From assembly GCA_016800925.1 (NCBI GenBank), contig JABCPU010000142.1, positions 1 through 64,000 of the forward strand: a DNA stretch of 64,000 nt, in the 5' to 3' direction. Within the stretch, counting starts at the first letter, position 1. The number at the start of each line of letters is the position of its first letter. Shown piece after piece: positions 46,354 to 57,419 of the stretch. The DNA is from Suillus spraguei (taxonomy: Eukaryota; Basidiomycota; Agaricomycetes; Boletales; Suillaceae). The position numbers and the translations under genes were made by a program. Below the pieces are notes generated by a model. That model ran no database searches, had not been told where the DNA came from, and was given only the letters and a program-made list of their open reading frames with translations.

Positions 46354-46630
46354 TTCATCAGGAAATTCACACATTCCTTAACATGCTTAATCAGCTTAAC
46401 TCACTTATCTCAAAACTTGTTTGCTCTCTCTCACATCATTCACCTGGCATATCTTATATTTTTTGAGTGCGAAATACAATAAAACATGTATATTAATATA
46501 TCTCAACTTTTTTTTTCTGAATTCATTCACATTGAAATTTTGGACAAGTAGATTCAATTTCACCAAGGCAGTTAAGTGTAAATAAGTCCGCATAAGGGCA
46601 CGTCAAGGAATGTGTGAATTTCCTGATGTT
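46354..46630. mobile_element. MITE copy 1 (273 bp)
   Basis: The element is 46356-46628. Its ends are inverted repeats of about 31 bp beginning CATCAGGAAATTCACACATT and continuing CCTTGACGTGC (left end has two differences). It is flanked by TT on both sides (46354-46355, 46629-46630); removing it gives ..QPST-LDQVLMYVQHF.. in the transposase frame, which confirms a 2-bp target duplication. Copy 2 has the same length. No transposase inside. Confidence 0.9.
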
Positions 46631-47045
46631 GATCAGGTGCTCATGTATGTTCAACACTTCAATGTTGTCGGAGATGAACCTGAGCCTACGACAGGGATGT
46701 GGAGACTCACGCGCTCATTCCTTCATGATACCTTGCAGCCACAGTCCAGAAGGCGACGTGGTTCTGTAATTCCTCTCACAAACATCACCCATGGAGTGGA
46801 GCTGATCCCTGTCTATGACACCTTGTTACCCAAGGAGGTCAACTGGAGCAATTCAATGGAGATTTTTAATGATTATTTTTTAACACCTTTGCCGACAAAG
46901 AACTGTACCACACACTAGCCATAGCATTTGGTGTCTAGCTGTACTGGTAGTAGATTGAAATCCATGCATCTTATCATATCTTTCAATTTGTTATATCTTA
47001 CGTGCGATCAAGCATCTTTGGGCATTGCGAACACTTACGTGTCCC

Positions 47046-47322
47046 ATCATCAGGAAATTCACACATTCCTTGACGTGCTTAATCAGCTTAACTCACTTAT
47101 CTCAAAACTTGTTTGCTCTCTCTCACATCATTCACCTGGCATATCTTATGTTTTTTGAGTGCGAAATATAATAAAACATGTATATTAATATATCTCAACA
47201 TTTTTTTTCTGAATTCACTCACATTGAAATTTTGGACAAGTAGATTCAATTTCACCAAGGCAGTTAAGTGTAAATAAGTCTGCATAAGGGCATGTCAAGG
47301 AATGTGTGAATTTCCTGATGAT
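47046..47322. mobile_element. MITE copy 2 (273 bp)
   Basis: The element is 47048-47320, nearly identical to copy 1 over its whole length, flanked by AT on both sides. Both copies keep a 62-codon open frame on the minus strand (47097-47285; 46405-46593) that differs at a few residues; with so little divergence this is not evidence of coding. Confidence 0.9.
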
Positions 47323-49414
47323 CCACATCTCCACCAATCAGAGCTCAGAATCAGCAAGTCGTAAGAGGTCGTAATAGCTTGGAACTTAAATATTGTTAAG
47401 GGTTCATTTCACAGTTTTGCAGATGTAGGTGGTTTCCATCCGACTTAGTCCGGGATCATTTGGACTACAATTATGACATATATAAAGCACGAAATGCCGC
47501 CGAAGCTCCACCATGTCATGCTGGTTCGGCTCTGCTGTGTGGCCTTTGTACACTACTATTATGGCGTCTTCTGTGTTGTCGTTCTTTTCAACTCTTTTAT
47601 TCACTACCATGGTAAGTTTCGCTTCTAAACAATCACTCTCCTCGCGCGGATCTCATTCAAAACCTCGCACAGTAAAAGAGTCACGTGATCAGTGACAGCC
47701 GCATACAGAACTCGCCCGGGCCAGTCATTGATATTCATCCAATGTAAAAGATAAAGGCACGTATGTACACATCGCGATATCCAACTGTTTTACGTCCTTT
47801 AATTCTAGCGTCTTCTTAGCATGGCAAAAGTTGCGGGTGCAACTAATTGGTGTTTTGCAGAACGATCTTGTCAACGTTAGCTGCTCGCCCCGTAAATGAC
47901 AAAGTATAGAGGGATGCTGACGTGGGACTGGTGTAGCGTTGGAAGTCACTATTGCACGGACCAAATTTTCGCGTGCAGTGTATCTCCCTCGCTTAGTGCC
48001 AGTGCAGTATGCAGGCAAACGAGATGTCTCAGTTGAAGGGTACTTCTGTGTCGTCCCATTTAATCAACTCTGTCGAAGGCTAGTGACTGCACACCACCAT
48101 TGGCAACACCATGCAACCACTGTTCGTATGACGGACGGGGGAAAGGATGTGTCCGGGAGGTAGATGACACGGTAGATATAGAATTCCCCCAACATTGACA
48201 TGAATTTCCATACTTATTGCTGGCGGCGCCCCTCACTTATTACTAAAGGGCCAGGCTGGTGTCTCACTTGACTGAGGGACATTTCTTACCGTTCTTTTGG
48301 TTTTCGGGACCTGCATCCAAGTCTAGAAGTTTCATCGGTGAGCCACTATGTTCGAAAGCACGCTGCATGTGACATCATCATGCGACCAAATTTCAAGAAC
48401 AAAATAGGTTTTCCGAGGCAGACTAATGTAGGATCACCGCGGATATGAAGTCAAACGATATTAAATCTCGGGCCTCGGGGCCCCAGTACTCAGGTATGGA
48501 TTACTGTTGCCATAGATGCAGGTAGAAAAATACTTGTATTTGGACGATACCATACCACTCGACAGCTTTTTTTTAGGCATTTGGTGCTCAGGCAAACCTA
48601 CCAACAGCACAGCACTCCGGAGTCACCTTGTGACACAACTTTAGTGCCTGATTCGTGCGGGACTCCTGTTTTCCGTCCATGATTTTTCTTGCCAGTTTGA
48701 AGGACACCGAAGATATCTACACATAATAATTTCGCAACCGCCACTGGGACCAGGTGGGTCCAAAGTACTGTTAGTCAACTTATTGGCTGGTTGAAGGGGC
48801 TAATCTGTAATTTGAAAACTACAACGTGTTGCACAAGTGTTGCAGGTGAGATTGCAGTACGACTTTCTGGCCGCTACCTTTACCGGCACTTTTACATCTT
48901 AATTTGTTCATGTCACACCAGCTATGGTCAAGTCGACATAATTGGGATACAAAAGTACCGGAAAGATAGCGAGGCGAAAAAGTCGTACTGCAATTTCATA
49001 TGCAACACACTGTAAATCTATCGTAACCGAGTGTATTAAAGGGTTGTAGAATATTACAAAGCCCGTGGTCCGAGATTTCACACGGTCAAGCCTAGCCTTG
49101 ATGCGGCGCGTTGTCCAAAGCCATATGCAAGGCGAAGTACTGATCCAGAAAAACCAGCCCGTACCGGAAACTACAAGTATGTCTCACATGGGCACAACCG
49201 GACCTTCCTTTCAGGGGAAAGTCATTCACTTTCGAAAGCATAGTCAAAGGTGAGGGCAAGAGAAACTGTAGTGCATTCCAGTTGGCGTCATTATTCAATG
49301 TGCGTACCTGCTGGAAGTTCAAATACTCTCGCTCATTGAACAGTTCCGGGAATGAAAGATTATTAAAAAGAATTAGACAATTTTACATTAAAGACACCCG
49401 TAGTTTCATGACTT
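47323..49414. other. Intergenic region with a foldback and a possible gene start
   Basis: About 2.1 kb without a supported gene. A TATATAAA box (about 47478-47485) lies some 30 nt upstream of an ATG at 47513 that opens a hydrophobic 33-residue segment ending at a GTAAGT donor (47612); no convincing downstream exon was found. An inverted repeat lies at 48826-49012. Confidence 0.35.
48826..49012. repeat. Inverted repeat (hairpin), about 50-bp arms
   Basis: Left arm ATTGCAGTACGACTTT..GCCGCTACCTTTACCGG..ACTTTTACATC (48851-48900) pairs with the reverse complement of 48947-49002, with a loop of about 45 bp; GTGTTGCA blocks outside the arms extend the symmetry. The size fits a small foldback/MITE remnant. 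No target duplication was identified. Confidence 0.65.
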
Positions 49415-51004
49415 CTACCGCGTAAAACCGGTACCATAACCGTGTAAGAAGGGATCGTTACTGAAGTTGAAGACAGAACATCCGCGGTGGACAGTCTGAT
49501 TGCAGGAAAAGCACCAGTTGTTAGTGGAGTTGACTGTAGTCCACTAAATGAAGCAGTGAGCAAGAAAATGTACGTGCTGTAAATAGCGACTTACAAAGAG
49601 TTGGTTAATAAAACTATCAAGCGTGATGCTCGTGTTGCCGAACATCTTGAGTTGACGAAACTGGCTGTCCTGAGTACCGTTCTTGAACTTCATGCTGACC
49701 TCATGCTGACCCTGTGAGTTCTGCGACAACTCAAGGGCGACAGCAGAAGCATAGTTGACTATAAACTAGGATCAGCCTGCCATACTGAATTCAAACGCTA
49801 TTGATACTGACCGGTACCAGTAATCTCGGGTCAGTCACGGTGGCATTCGTGACGTTAAACAGGCTGATAAATGGTTTGTAATCGATTTCCTGAATATTCA
49901 ACTTGACTTGGTTAGAAGCCTTTGTCATGTTACCCAAGGCCCAGAAGACCTCTGGTAGGAGTGTGCGAATAGAAACTGCAGCAACATTAGTGGGACGTAT
50001 CTTTGGTACTGAATCCAAACCTACTTTGACCAATGCCGTTTTGCACAGAATCAGTGAAGACATTGCGTTGGAGCCAATCAGAATAATAGCGAGCTTGCTG
50101 GAGGAAGGTGGGAGGCAGGGTTTCGTAATAGGTCTTGTTATAGGTATACTGGACATTGACATGGTCGTATATCTGCAAGACGATATAAACTCAGTCAAGA
50201 ATAAATATGCACACGAATTCTTACATTCCACTGAGCAACTTGTCAGAAAAGCTTCCACACACGCAATGAGGTGACATACCATGTTCGTAAAGTTGTTACT
50301 GACGCTCCCCAAGTAAGGTTTCAAGGCCGTCAGGAAGGGTGCAGCAGTGGTGGACATGTTTATGAATGCAGACGAAGCATAAAGTCTGATCAGGTGATCT
50401 TGGAAATACTATTTCCGGGAGTTAAGAAATGACCTTCAGAGGTTGCAACGAATTTCACACCTCGCACTCCATCCAGCTCGTGAGAGATGGACTCTGCCAA
50501 AATTCTAAAGATTCCACTGCAGCACATTAGTTAGAGGACGGAGAGTAACTCTGACTGACTTACCTGGAACATACTGATATCCCCCAAGAGGAGGGAGAAC
50601 TGTTGTACCATTTGCCAAAGTCATCTCTGACTTTTTGGTGGATGGGTAGAGACCCTGAAGCAGAGCATACGCGGAGTTAAGAATAACATTGCCTCCACCA
50701 GCATCTGCGCGGACAGTGAGCTGATCGATGTTTACCACGTCAGTGCTGATATTCTGGATGAAAGACGGCGAATTGGGATTGAGATATGTGTTACGGAGAA
50801 AACTTCCGAGTTCAAATTCTTGTTGCTAAACACTTGTGAGATAGATCCAGTATTATAACACAGAGCTCTTACCTCTCCGAGGGGGGTGATATATGATTGG
50901 GTAGAGTTGTATGTGGTTGGGTCTTGGTAGTATCCCGTCCTATCGCCGTGACGAGCCAGAAGAACAACGCCGATGAGTCCCGCTGTGGTTGTGGTGTTGA
51001 CCAT
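49415..51004 (-). CDS. Histidine phosphatase superfamily protein (branch 2, acid-phosphatase-like)
   Basis: Eight exons, complement(49415-49543, 49595-49765, 49812-49975, 50025-50172, 50280-50385, 50459-50516, 50564-50825, 50873-51004); phases consistent, 389 aa. The catalytic RHG motif is near the start (GVVLLARHGDRTGYY), followed by QEFELGSFLRNTYL, LTVRADAGGGNVILNSAYAL, IYDHVNVQYTYNKTYYETLP, QARYYSDWLQRNVF, LLPEVFWALGNMT, IDYKPFISLFNVTNATVTDP and a Cys-rich end NWCFSCNQTVHRGC. There is no signal peptide, so it is probably intracellular. The second catalytic HD motif of the superfamily is not obvious, so activity is uncertain. Three of the junctions depend on choosing among nearby GT or AG sites; the choices made are those that keep the frame. 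A TATA box lies 55 nt upstream. Confidence 0.85.
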
Positions 51005-51058
51005 GGCTGGAGTTATTAGACAAGTAGTGACAAGGGATTTGACTTCCCAGTTGTCCAC

Positions 51059-51064
51059 TTTATA
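51059..51064 (-). promoter_or_regulatory. TATA box of the histidine phosphatase gene
   Basis: TATAAA on the minus strand, 55 nt upstream of the ATG at 51004. The position supports that start codon over one further upstream in the same frame. Confidence 0.55.
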
Positions 51065-52978
51065 GCACGTTAACATGCATATGAAGCAATTTGAAAATGC
51101 CTCACCTGTGCGCCAAGACGTGTACCGCCACCAAATCTATGCCAAATCTATGGCCGGTATCGATGAAGCCAATGCTTGGAGAATGCTCCCAAGCGCTATA
51201 ACATAACATTTATTGACTTGTCACCGAACTGGAGCAGCTATGTGTGTCAAACGGCGATCAAGTTCAAATATCGCAACCTTACGATCACCGCCCACTGCAT
51301 ATCAAATGTCAGCGCATTTTGTGCGAATATACCTCAAGGCTGCAGGAGTTAATGATACACTAGAGAAGATGAAGCACGGGTCAATATACAATATCACAGA
51401 CCATAGGTACGAGCGGAGTAAAGGATACGTACATCCATTCAGTGCGTACCGGTCTACACTGACATGCTCGAGAGTCAAGGATCAACTTCTCAATCATATG
51501 GTACCCGTGCCTATCCCCAGTAGTTCCTGATAGTAGTTGTCCGTTGACAACGCAGATCAGAATGGGCTGTGAAACAATACAACTACAGGCAAAGACTCAT
51601 GCACATGCATCATGACTCTGTTGATTTCAAACTCCGCTATGTACCGCACCAGAGTAGCCTAGTACTGCCACTTGATAACTCCAGTAGTGCTAGTGTGGCC
51701 TATGTAGTTCCACTAGAACGGAAACGAGTATTCCGTCTCTGAAATTTTACGGGGATTCAATATTCAATGCAACTGCCATGAAGCTTTCATGAATCATAGA
51801 TTTCATACACGTCTTCAAGTTGCCTTAGTAGTTGCGGCGAGGCTACTCTCACCCAACGTCTATGAGCTATAATGAATGGATACTACTACTCATTATCACA
51901 CATAGGACAGAATGGCAATGATAGTCTGTATTGTTCCAATATTATTACTCCCAGTGGATCTCGGAGTTGGCGGAATTCCCGGCGCCCGCCCCCGCGGTCA
52001 GCGGGTAGAAGCCACAGGAGCAAGCTGCCAAGCCGGACCAGAAGCACCAGTACCATGTGAATGAATGTGCAAGTTAATCACGGTCGGTCAGACACCAAGT
52101 CCGTGCAAACTGCTAGTCATTCAAGCGGAGTTGAGATAACAAAGGTGCCCGTTTCACCTACACACCGTTCCTTGTCTCTTCCTGCTCGTCCATCTCCCCA
52201 CCCGCCCATGGTGTTGGAATCCAATCCGGGACGTCCGATGACTAGGAGACTTCAGCCTAGCGATACACAGGCGAGCGCAACCCAAAATGAGACGAGCAAG
52301 CCACGCATCTGACATTGCCTGAGAGAGTTCTCATTTATTTGTCTATTCCTTTGTGACTGAAATTTTCTTATGGCCACTACGATAGCTAGTATGCAGGCTG
52401 CCGCTCAAGTAGATCAATATCGAATCTCAGATCTAACAAAACACTGAGATTCGTTGTTCTCCTTTAGCACTTGCGCCGTCCCCACTTCCCTACATTCAGA
52501 GGTGGCGGGGCAATGTCGGCCGCTGGTGGCTTCAAACACCGCCAGAGCCATGCGGCAGACACGGACCTGATGTCTGTGCAGACTTTCATCCAGACCAGCC
52601 ATTTCAGATTCGTCCTCGGTATCGTGCTAGATAGATGAAATATCGTAGTGAGTGCTTTATTTCCGGAGTCAACAAACACTGCCCTGCAGTCACTCTTTGG
52701 TCATACCTACACATCTCAGTCATGGTCGGATGTTCAGAGAAAAAAACTTGCTAAGTAAGAGCAAAAGATTGCCATCACCGAGCCAAGTAGCTAGCGTGCG
52801 CGTGAGGGATCGTTACGGTATGATAATCGCTTAGATGGTACTCTCGCACTCTACAAATCCATACTAGGGCTGGCTCAAGTGGAGACATTCTACTGATTCT
52901 CGCATTGTGCACGCATCACTCATTCGATTGCTCTATAGTATTGCATTAGCATGGTCATCATATTATGGTGGATGATAG
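51065..52978. other. Intergenic region, weak coding signs only
   Basis: About 1.9 kb. Two adjoining frames in the same register, 51872-52060 and 52061-52312, separated by one TGA, encode Ser/Pro/Arg-rich sequence (SWRNSRRPPPRSAGRSHRSK; SLSLPARPSPHPP); they could be the end of a disordered protein or chance. Nothing else is recognised. Confidence 0.35.
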
Positions 52979-53053
52979 GTTACGGTTCGATTTGCCGATA
53001 TGCCGCAACTTATTTTGAAGTCCGACCAATGTTTGCTCCGAACTTTATTGGTA
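52979..53053 (+). repeat. Inverted repeat, left arm of a 2.6-kb segment
   Basis: GTTCGATTTGCCGATATGCC and TATTTTGAAGTCCGA recur in inverted orientation at 55528-55604, so the two arms read alike when each is taken towards the centre. They border a segment that contains the tRNA-like array. Exact ends and target duplications were not found. Confidence 0.65.
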
Positions 53054-54502
53054 TGCACCTATTCACGCTATGGTCCTGTCACATGAATCACAAATCAGTT
53101 CTACGCCAGTCTGCGGCAACTCTGCGCGCCGTGCTCACTGATGTAGATCCGCAGCTGCTGGCGAGCATTATCACAACATTAGTGGCGAATGAATCTATCC
53201 TTCGGATTCCTTCCCTGAGCTCACTGAGCAGCCCTCACCCTCCAGGATATGCGACTCACTCAGGCTGCGCACTGCTTTATTCCCGCTATGACAGTAGTTG
53301 GTGTTGTGTTTCTCACTTCTCATGTTGATCTTAATCGTCGACTGTGCGTTTAGTTGTTATCAAGTCATTGGACCCTTCACTGATATTCCCACTGTTATTT
53401 ATGTTAACAATGAGTCGAGATTTCTCTGTGCTATCATCTTTTCTGCATGACTGCATTGTGCTGCGTTTTTTTTCCAATCATAATGGGGTCACCGTGGAGT
53501 TGACATCTGGTCCTGCGCGCATTCCTACTATCGACAGTTGGTATAATTCTTAACAGACATTTCGGCCGGTCTATCTAGCCTGAAGTATATTCCCACTGTC
53601 TTTTCTCCTTCTGCCGCATCGCATATGGCTTTGAGGCAGCATGACAATCATGTATGGTCTCATTACGACGATCAATATTATCACAACGGCTTGCAAACTC
53701 TGTCTGTATCTGTACTGACCCTTGTTGCCCCCGTTGAGTGCAGAAGAGAGCAGAGATTCGTACGAAGACTGCTGCTCTATGGAAAACCAGACCACCGTGC
53801 TCTACTTCCAAGGCTTCCACTTCTCAGAACCTTCCTAGTAAGGTAGGTGCTTGCATTGGTTTCCGAACACCCTGTGCTAATGTGTCATGTAGATTTATTC
53901 CTGCTACCATAAGGGAGTAGGTTATATCGTGTCTTACCACTGGGACATCATTCAAATCGATTGTCTTCCTGCGTCTGTTGCTCTTGTCCTTGAATGGTAT
54001 ACTTATCTCGTCTTCTTCGATTGCTCGTTCGCTCAGCCATTTGGGCCCAAGTTCGCGTTTCGCTAAAATCCCATGGCCTCAGTGATTTATTGCCGTGCTC
54101 TCACTACCGATGTCGAGTTTGAGGTCGCGTGAGGTCTCGATGTTAGGTTTGGGATGAACTGCATTGCTGCGTGACCACCATTTTGTGGGAAGATGAGACT
54201 CCCGTCTCCAATCCTTCATGTCTGGCCTTCAAGGTGGTGACAATGTTTCACTGTCGTTTTCTAGTATTTGCTCATTTCCTTCTGTGTTTCCAGAAACTCC
54301 GTGTATACTCAGTGGTAATGTCAATTACATTGAACTTGCTGCTAATGATAATGAATTACAATTACCTTAGTCTTCGTCCCTCGTCGAGGCAATTCTATTG
54401 TCTTGTAGACGTTCAGACTCAAACTTTACTGACCATGTCATCTTTGCAGGCAAAGGGGCCCATAGGTTTTCAACTTAGGATGAATCGTCAAGTGGGAGTT
54501 AA

Positions 54503-55030
54503 AGACTTCAGCCTGGCTAGTGTGGTTCACACAATAGAATCGAAATCTGTTTCTCTTGGACTATGCAGGTTCGAAACCTGCTGAACTACAGTTTTTTTCT
54601 ATCAGAACGCATTTTGACATTCATTCATGGACGGTTTCTTCAGAAGTTCACTGCAACTGGTCTTAGTCAGGTGGTTGCCACAACAGAATCAAAATTGTTT
54701 CTCTTGGACTGTGCAGGTTCGAAACCTGCCGACGACAAGGTTTTTTCTATCGGAACACACCTTGATATTCACCCGTGATGGTTTCTTTGGCAGTTCATTG
54801 TAATTAGTCTTAGCCTGATGGTTACCACAACAGAATCCAAATCTGTTTCTCTTTCCTGTGTAGGTTCAAAACCTGCTGATGACAGCATTTTTTTTATCGG
54901 AACATCCACTCATGGGTGGTTTCCTTAGAGGTCCATCTTAACCGGTCTTAGCCCCTGTGCAAATTGTTGATGCAACATTGATATTTACTCCATGGCGAGT
55001 CGTGCCTTCGGACACGTTCGAAACATTAAT
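54503..55030 (+). repeat. Array of tRNA-like units with T-run terminators (three clear, one degenerate)
   Basis: Three units repeat about every 147 bp, each with GTCTTAG or a variant near its start, a GTGGTT D-arm-like stretch, an ACAGA..TCTGT-type anticodon-like stem with a 7-nt loop, a 14-nt variable region, a T-arm GCAGGTTCGAAACCTGC (54565-54581, 54713-54729, and GTAGGTTCAAAACCTGC at 54860-54876) containing a Pol III B box, and then a run of 6-8 T. A fourth unit keeps GGTCTTAG (54944) and GTTCGAAAC (about 55015). Loop centres read CGA, CAA and CCA. The long variable arm resembles class II (Ser/Leu) tRNA, but acceptor stems pair only partly, so these are tRNA-derived rather than working tRNA genes. 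Confidence 0.6.
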
Positions 55031-55527
55031 TATATTGTGCTCTGCGTAAACCCCCTTCTCTGAGTCCTCTCACTACCTTGATTGCAGTAGATCGCATAGC
55101 CGGTGAAGCTTCCTTGGCGTTACACTGCCTTGGATATCTATGAACTGACTCGCAATCTTCAAACTCAGCCTCCGTTGGTTGTTTCTTCGTGTATTCCTGA
55201 GCAGCTTCAAGGGGTTCGTACATTGATAGGTTCTCGGTCAAATCGCAAGGCCTGCAGGCTCTGAGCTTCACAATTCTTTGTTTGTGGGACAAGTGTATTG
55301 GTTGATAACGTGCTCGCGCTGCTTCCCTTTGCCAACGTAACTGAACTGACAGCGAGATTGTATACCGTGTGACCCGCGTCTAAGATACTTATGTCTTATG
55401 CACGAACCTTTGAAGCCGTGCCGGAATTCATCACTATGCAGCTCAAGATACGGAGCTCCGGGGTCGGTGGCGCGAGTTCGAATAGTAGTAAGTAACCGCA
55501 CTTGTGACTTTTTGTGACACAAAATTA

Positions 55528-55604
55528 GTCTACCAACAAATAGTTCAAGAAACATTGATCGGACTTCAAAATACGTCGCGGCAAATCGGCAAATCGAACT
55601 GTAG
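55528..55604 (-). repeat. Inverted repeat, right arm
   Basis: Reverse-complement partner of 52979-53053 (GTTCGATTTGCCGATTTGCC, TATTTTGAAGTCCGATCAAT on the minus strand). Confidence 0.65.
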
Positions 55605-55852
55605 CCCATATATCTAAACATGGCTGCCATATCAGAATTTTAATTTATGTCCGAGTGTTCGCTTGAGACCGCCAAGAAAATTCACTGCCTGGTCCTATAC
55701 TGTATATGCTGTATTTATACCAACTGACAATCATTATTCCTGGTCAGTAGAGTCGGACCTGTGTGAAGTAGGGTCCAAAACATATTGTCCCTCAAGTTGT
55801 CGGATTTTCGGTAATTTTAGCTCAAAACAACCTAATTCATATACCTGTCTTT

Positions 55853-56161
55853 ATGACATGTGTTGGGGTATTCATCAATGCTCCTCGCCAAGAGCCACCA
55901 GACGAGAAGGAGCGATGGAGAAATTTGCGCAGAGTTGGTCAAAAGGATAACAACAGCTCCGAAAGCGAGGTTTACCAAGTGAGACTTGACCCAAATAGAG
56001 GTTTTTATTTCTGGAAATAGTACGAGTTAACTTTTGATGTACATTCGCATGATAGTACTTTTGACGCGAAAGAACGCAAGGATGTCGCCACCGCTCGGTT
56101 GGAAAAGATCCACCTATCGCTCTGTTCCCACTGTCTCGAGTTCTCTCAGGCTCCTGAATGA
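55853..56161 (+). CDS. Possible small gene, 90 aa
   Basis: Not recognised. Exon 55853-56019 (start MTCVGVFINAPRQEPPDEKE) joins to 56056-56161 through a 36-nt intron GTACGAG..GATAG with a TTAAC branch site, giving ..LDPNRGFYFWK-YTFDAKERKDVATARLEK.. and ending LCSHCLEFSQAPE. Composition is coding-like (charged, few hydrophobic runs). The intron is shorter than any other in the window and there is no family match, so it may also be a fragment of a longer lost gene. Confidence 0.3.
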
Positions 56162-57419
56162 TGTTGGCGCACATGATAAAGATAATTACGTTGGTCGTGT
56201 GCATGACGAACTCAGAAAACAGGATGCACCCGTATCAATGTTGCCCTTCGGAGACGAAGCATTCCTGTCACATTGGCACGGCACATTTATCACTTCTCGC
56301 ATGTCAGATGCCATATGTCATGTTTCTGCTTTTCCTCCACCGTAACTGTAACTCATGTGACGCTGATAACGAGTTCGACAGGGGTTGATGGATGCATAAT
56401 CGAGTGGAAATTAATTCACTAATTTGATAGACAAGGAAAGTAAGGACATACTTTATATCTAGGCGAGCGGTTCATCAAAGCGGTACAAAGGAATTCTATC
56501 GTCGGCGAACTTGGCGCTCCTTACGTTTACTTATCAGCGGCTAGCTCCGATGGGATCCATTGCGACTCTTGAAACTCTCTTTGGTTCAAACATAACCTTT
56601 GCTCTTTCCACAGAGAGTATCAAAAGTTTAAGTTAATATTGTGGCAACAGAGGATTTACCTTATTTCAGTTATCGAATCTTGTGATCTCTGGGGGAACGG
56701 CAGCTGCGCTGCTAATAGCCTCGGGTTCTATGAGCGCGGATCATACATACATGCTTCACTCCACAAACATTCGTTCTCCGCGAGATCGAAGGAGTAGCCC
56801 TGGGATATAGATCCACGAAGATAATCCTCGCACACGGAGGAGTGGAAAGACATTCCGCCGAGGAGCATCGAGACGCCTGTAAGCTGGCTGCCAACTCAGG
56901 GTAGAACTCACAAGAACGATCGACGCAAATGCTAACAGTAATTAAAAACTTTTAGTTGCTAATGGCCTAATTTTACTCGCCTCGCGGTGCCCAGCCCTCA
57001 GCACATATTCATTCTATTTTTGCAGCAAAACTTTTCGACGATCTATTCCAGGGATGAGAGGGGGAAAATCGTCTGGGTCGTGGTCAAAAGAAACCCGATC
57101 AGCAGCTACACCGCGGGAAACACTTGGTGCAGCGTGGTAAACTTAGAGTCCATATATAGAAGGTTTCTGAGGAATGGATGGTGAGGTATTCAGAGTACGC
57201 CAGCGCGTAGACTTGTTGCACATCGCAAATCACGGAAGATAGCGGTCCAACTAGAAAGGCCCGAATTCTGAACAAACGCTGAGTTAGCGATTGGTCTTCG
57301 TCAGATTCGAGTTATTCCGGGAACTCTGAATTGAATTATGGAACTTAGATGTGCAATATAGCCATGATTGCTGTCGGACACAACAAGTTGACTTACAGAA
57401 AATGACACATGTGAAAAGG
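56162..57419. other. Intergenic region, no supported gene
   Basis: About 1.3 kb; short unrecognised frames only (for example 56034-56345 and 56987-57184 on the plus strand). Confidence 0.4.

Larger units (their letters stand above)
41200..47400 (+). mobile_element. Plavaka-type DNA transposon transposase, decayed and multiply interrupted
   Basis: Plus-strand coding remnants follow the order I know from Plavaka (CACTA-related) transposases of mushroom fungi: NPWYPFDGPGEWSLAKFLV, LPGRGLKWQCTEFRLKGY, PIHLIWRDSLEVVKQLF, DELPEGATIVPIITASDKTP, HPLFMTIGNIQSDVRMKA, PKFLVHSDYQTLLQTCLWHK, FMVDPSAHRHFCFTPLISHI, (insertion), ACVSKNSSPIMMATQEEFGD, VDPWDLYTFLKEAKKLHLSG, MTGREHRDIQRTIVPTM, LVHTDASIKDMSTALSDFHN, LMQSFAPAISHVG, (insertion), SLIQYSADVLERLLITHCKH, RQKDFIQQIARILDQEKTI, (MITE), LDQVLMYVQHFNVVGDEPEP and VELIPVYDTLLPKEVNWSNS. 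There is a W-to-stop change in TSHVW*C, a missing base in a T run near 42067, and further breaks. Terminal inverted repeats of the element were not found. The element is older than its four passengers. Confidence 0.75.

Noticed and set aside
46405..47285. 62-codon ORFs in the two MITE copies as coding genes
   Set aside because: The copies are almost identical, so shared openness is expected by descent; there is no start context or recognisable content.
47478..47695. Gene starting at ATG 47513 behind a TATATAAA box
   Set aside because: No downstream exon could be joined with confidence; kept only as a note in the intergenic entry.
51872..52312. Ser/Pro/Arg-rich frame interrupted by one TGA as stop-codon readthrough
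   Set aside because: Coding status itself is doubtful; low-complexity composition alone does not support a gene.
54503..55030. CRISPR-like array
   Set aside because: Eukaryotic context, unit of about 147 bp diverging throughout, and tRNA-like boxes with terminators explain the spacing.
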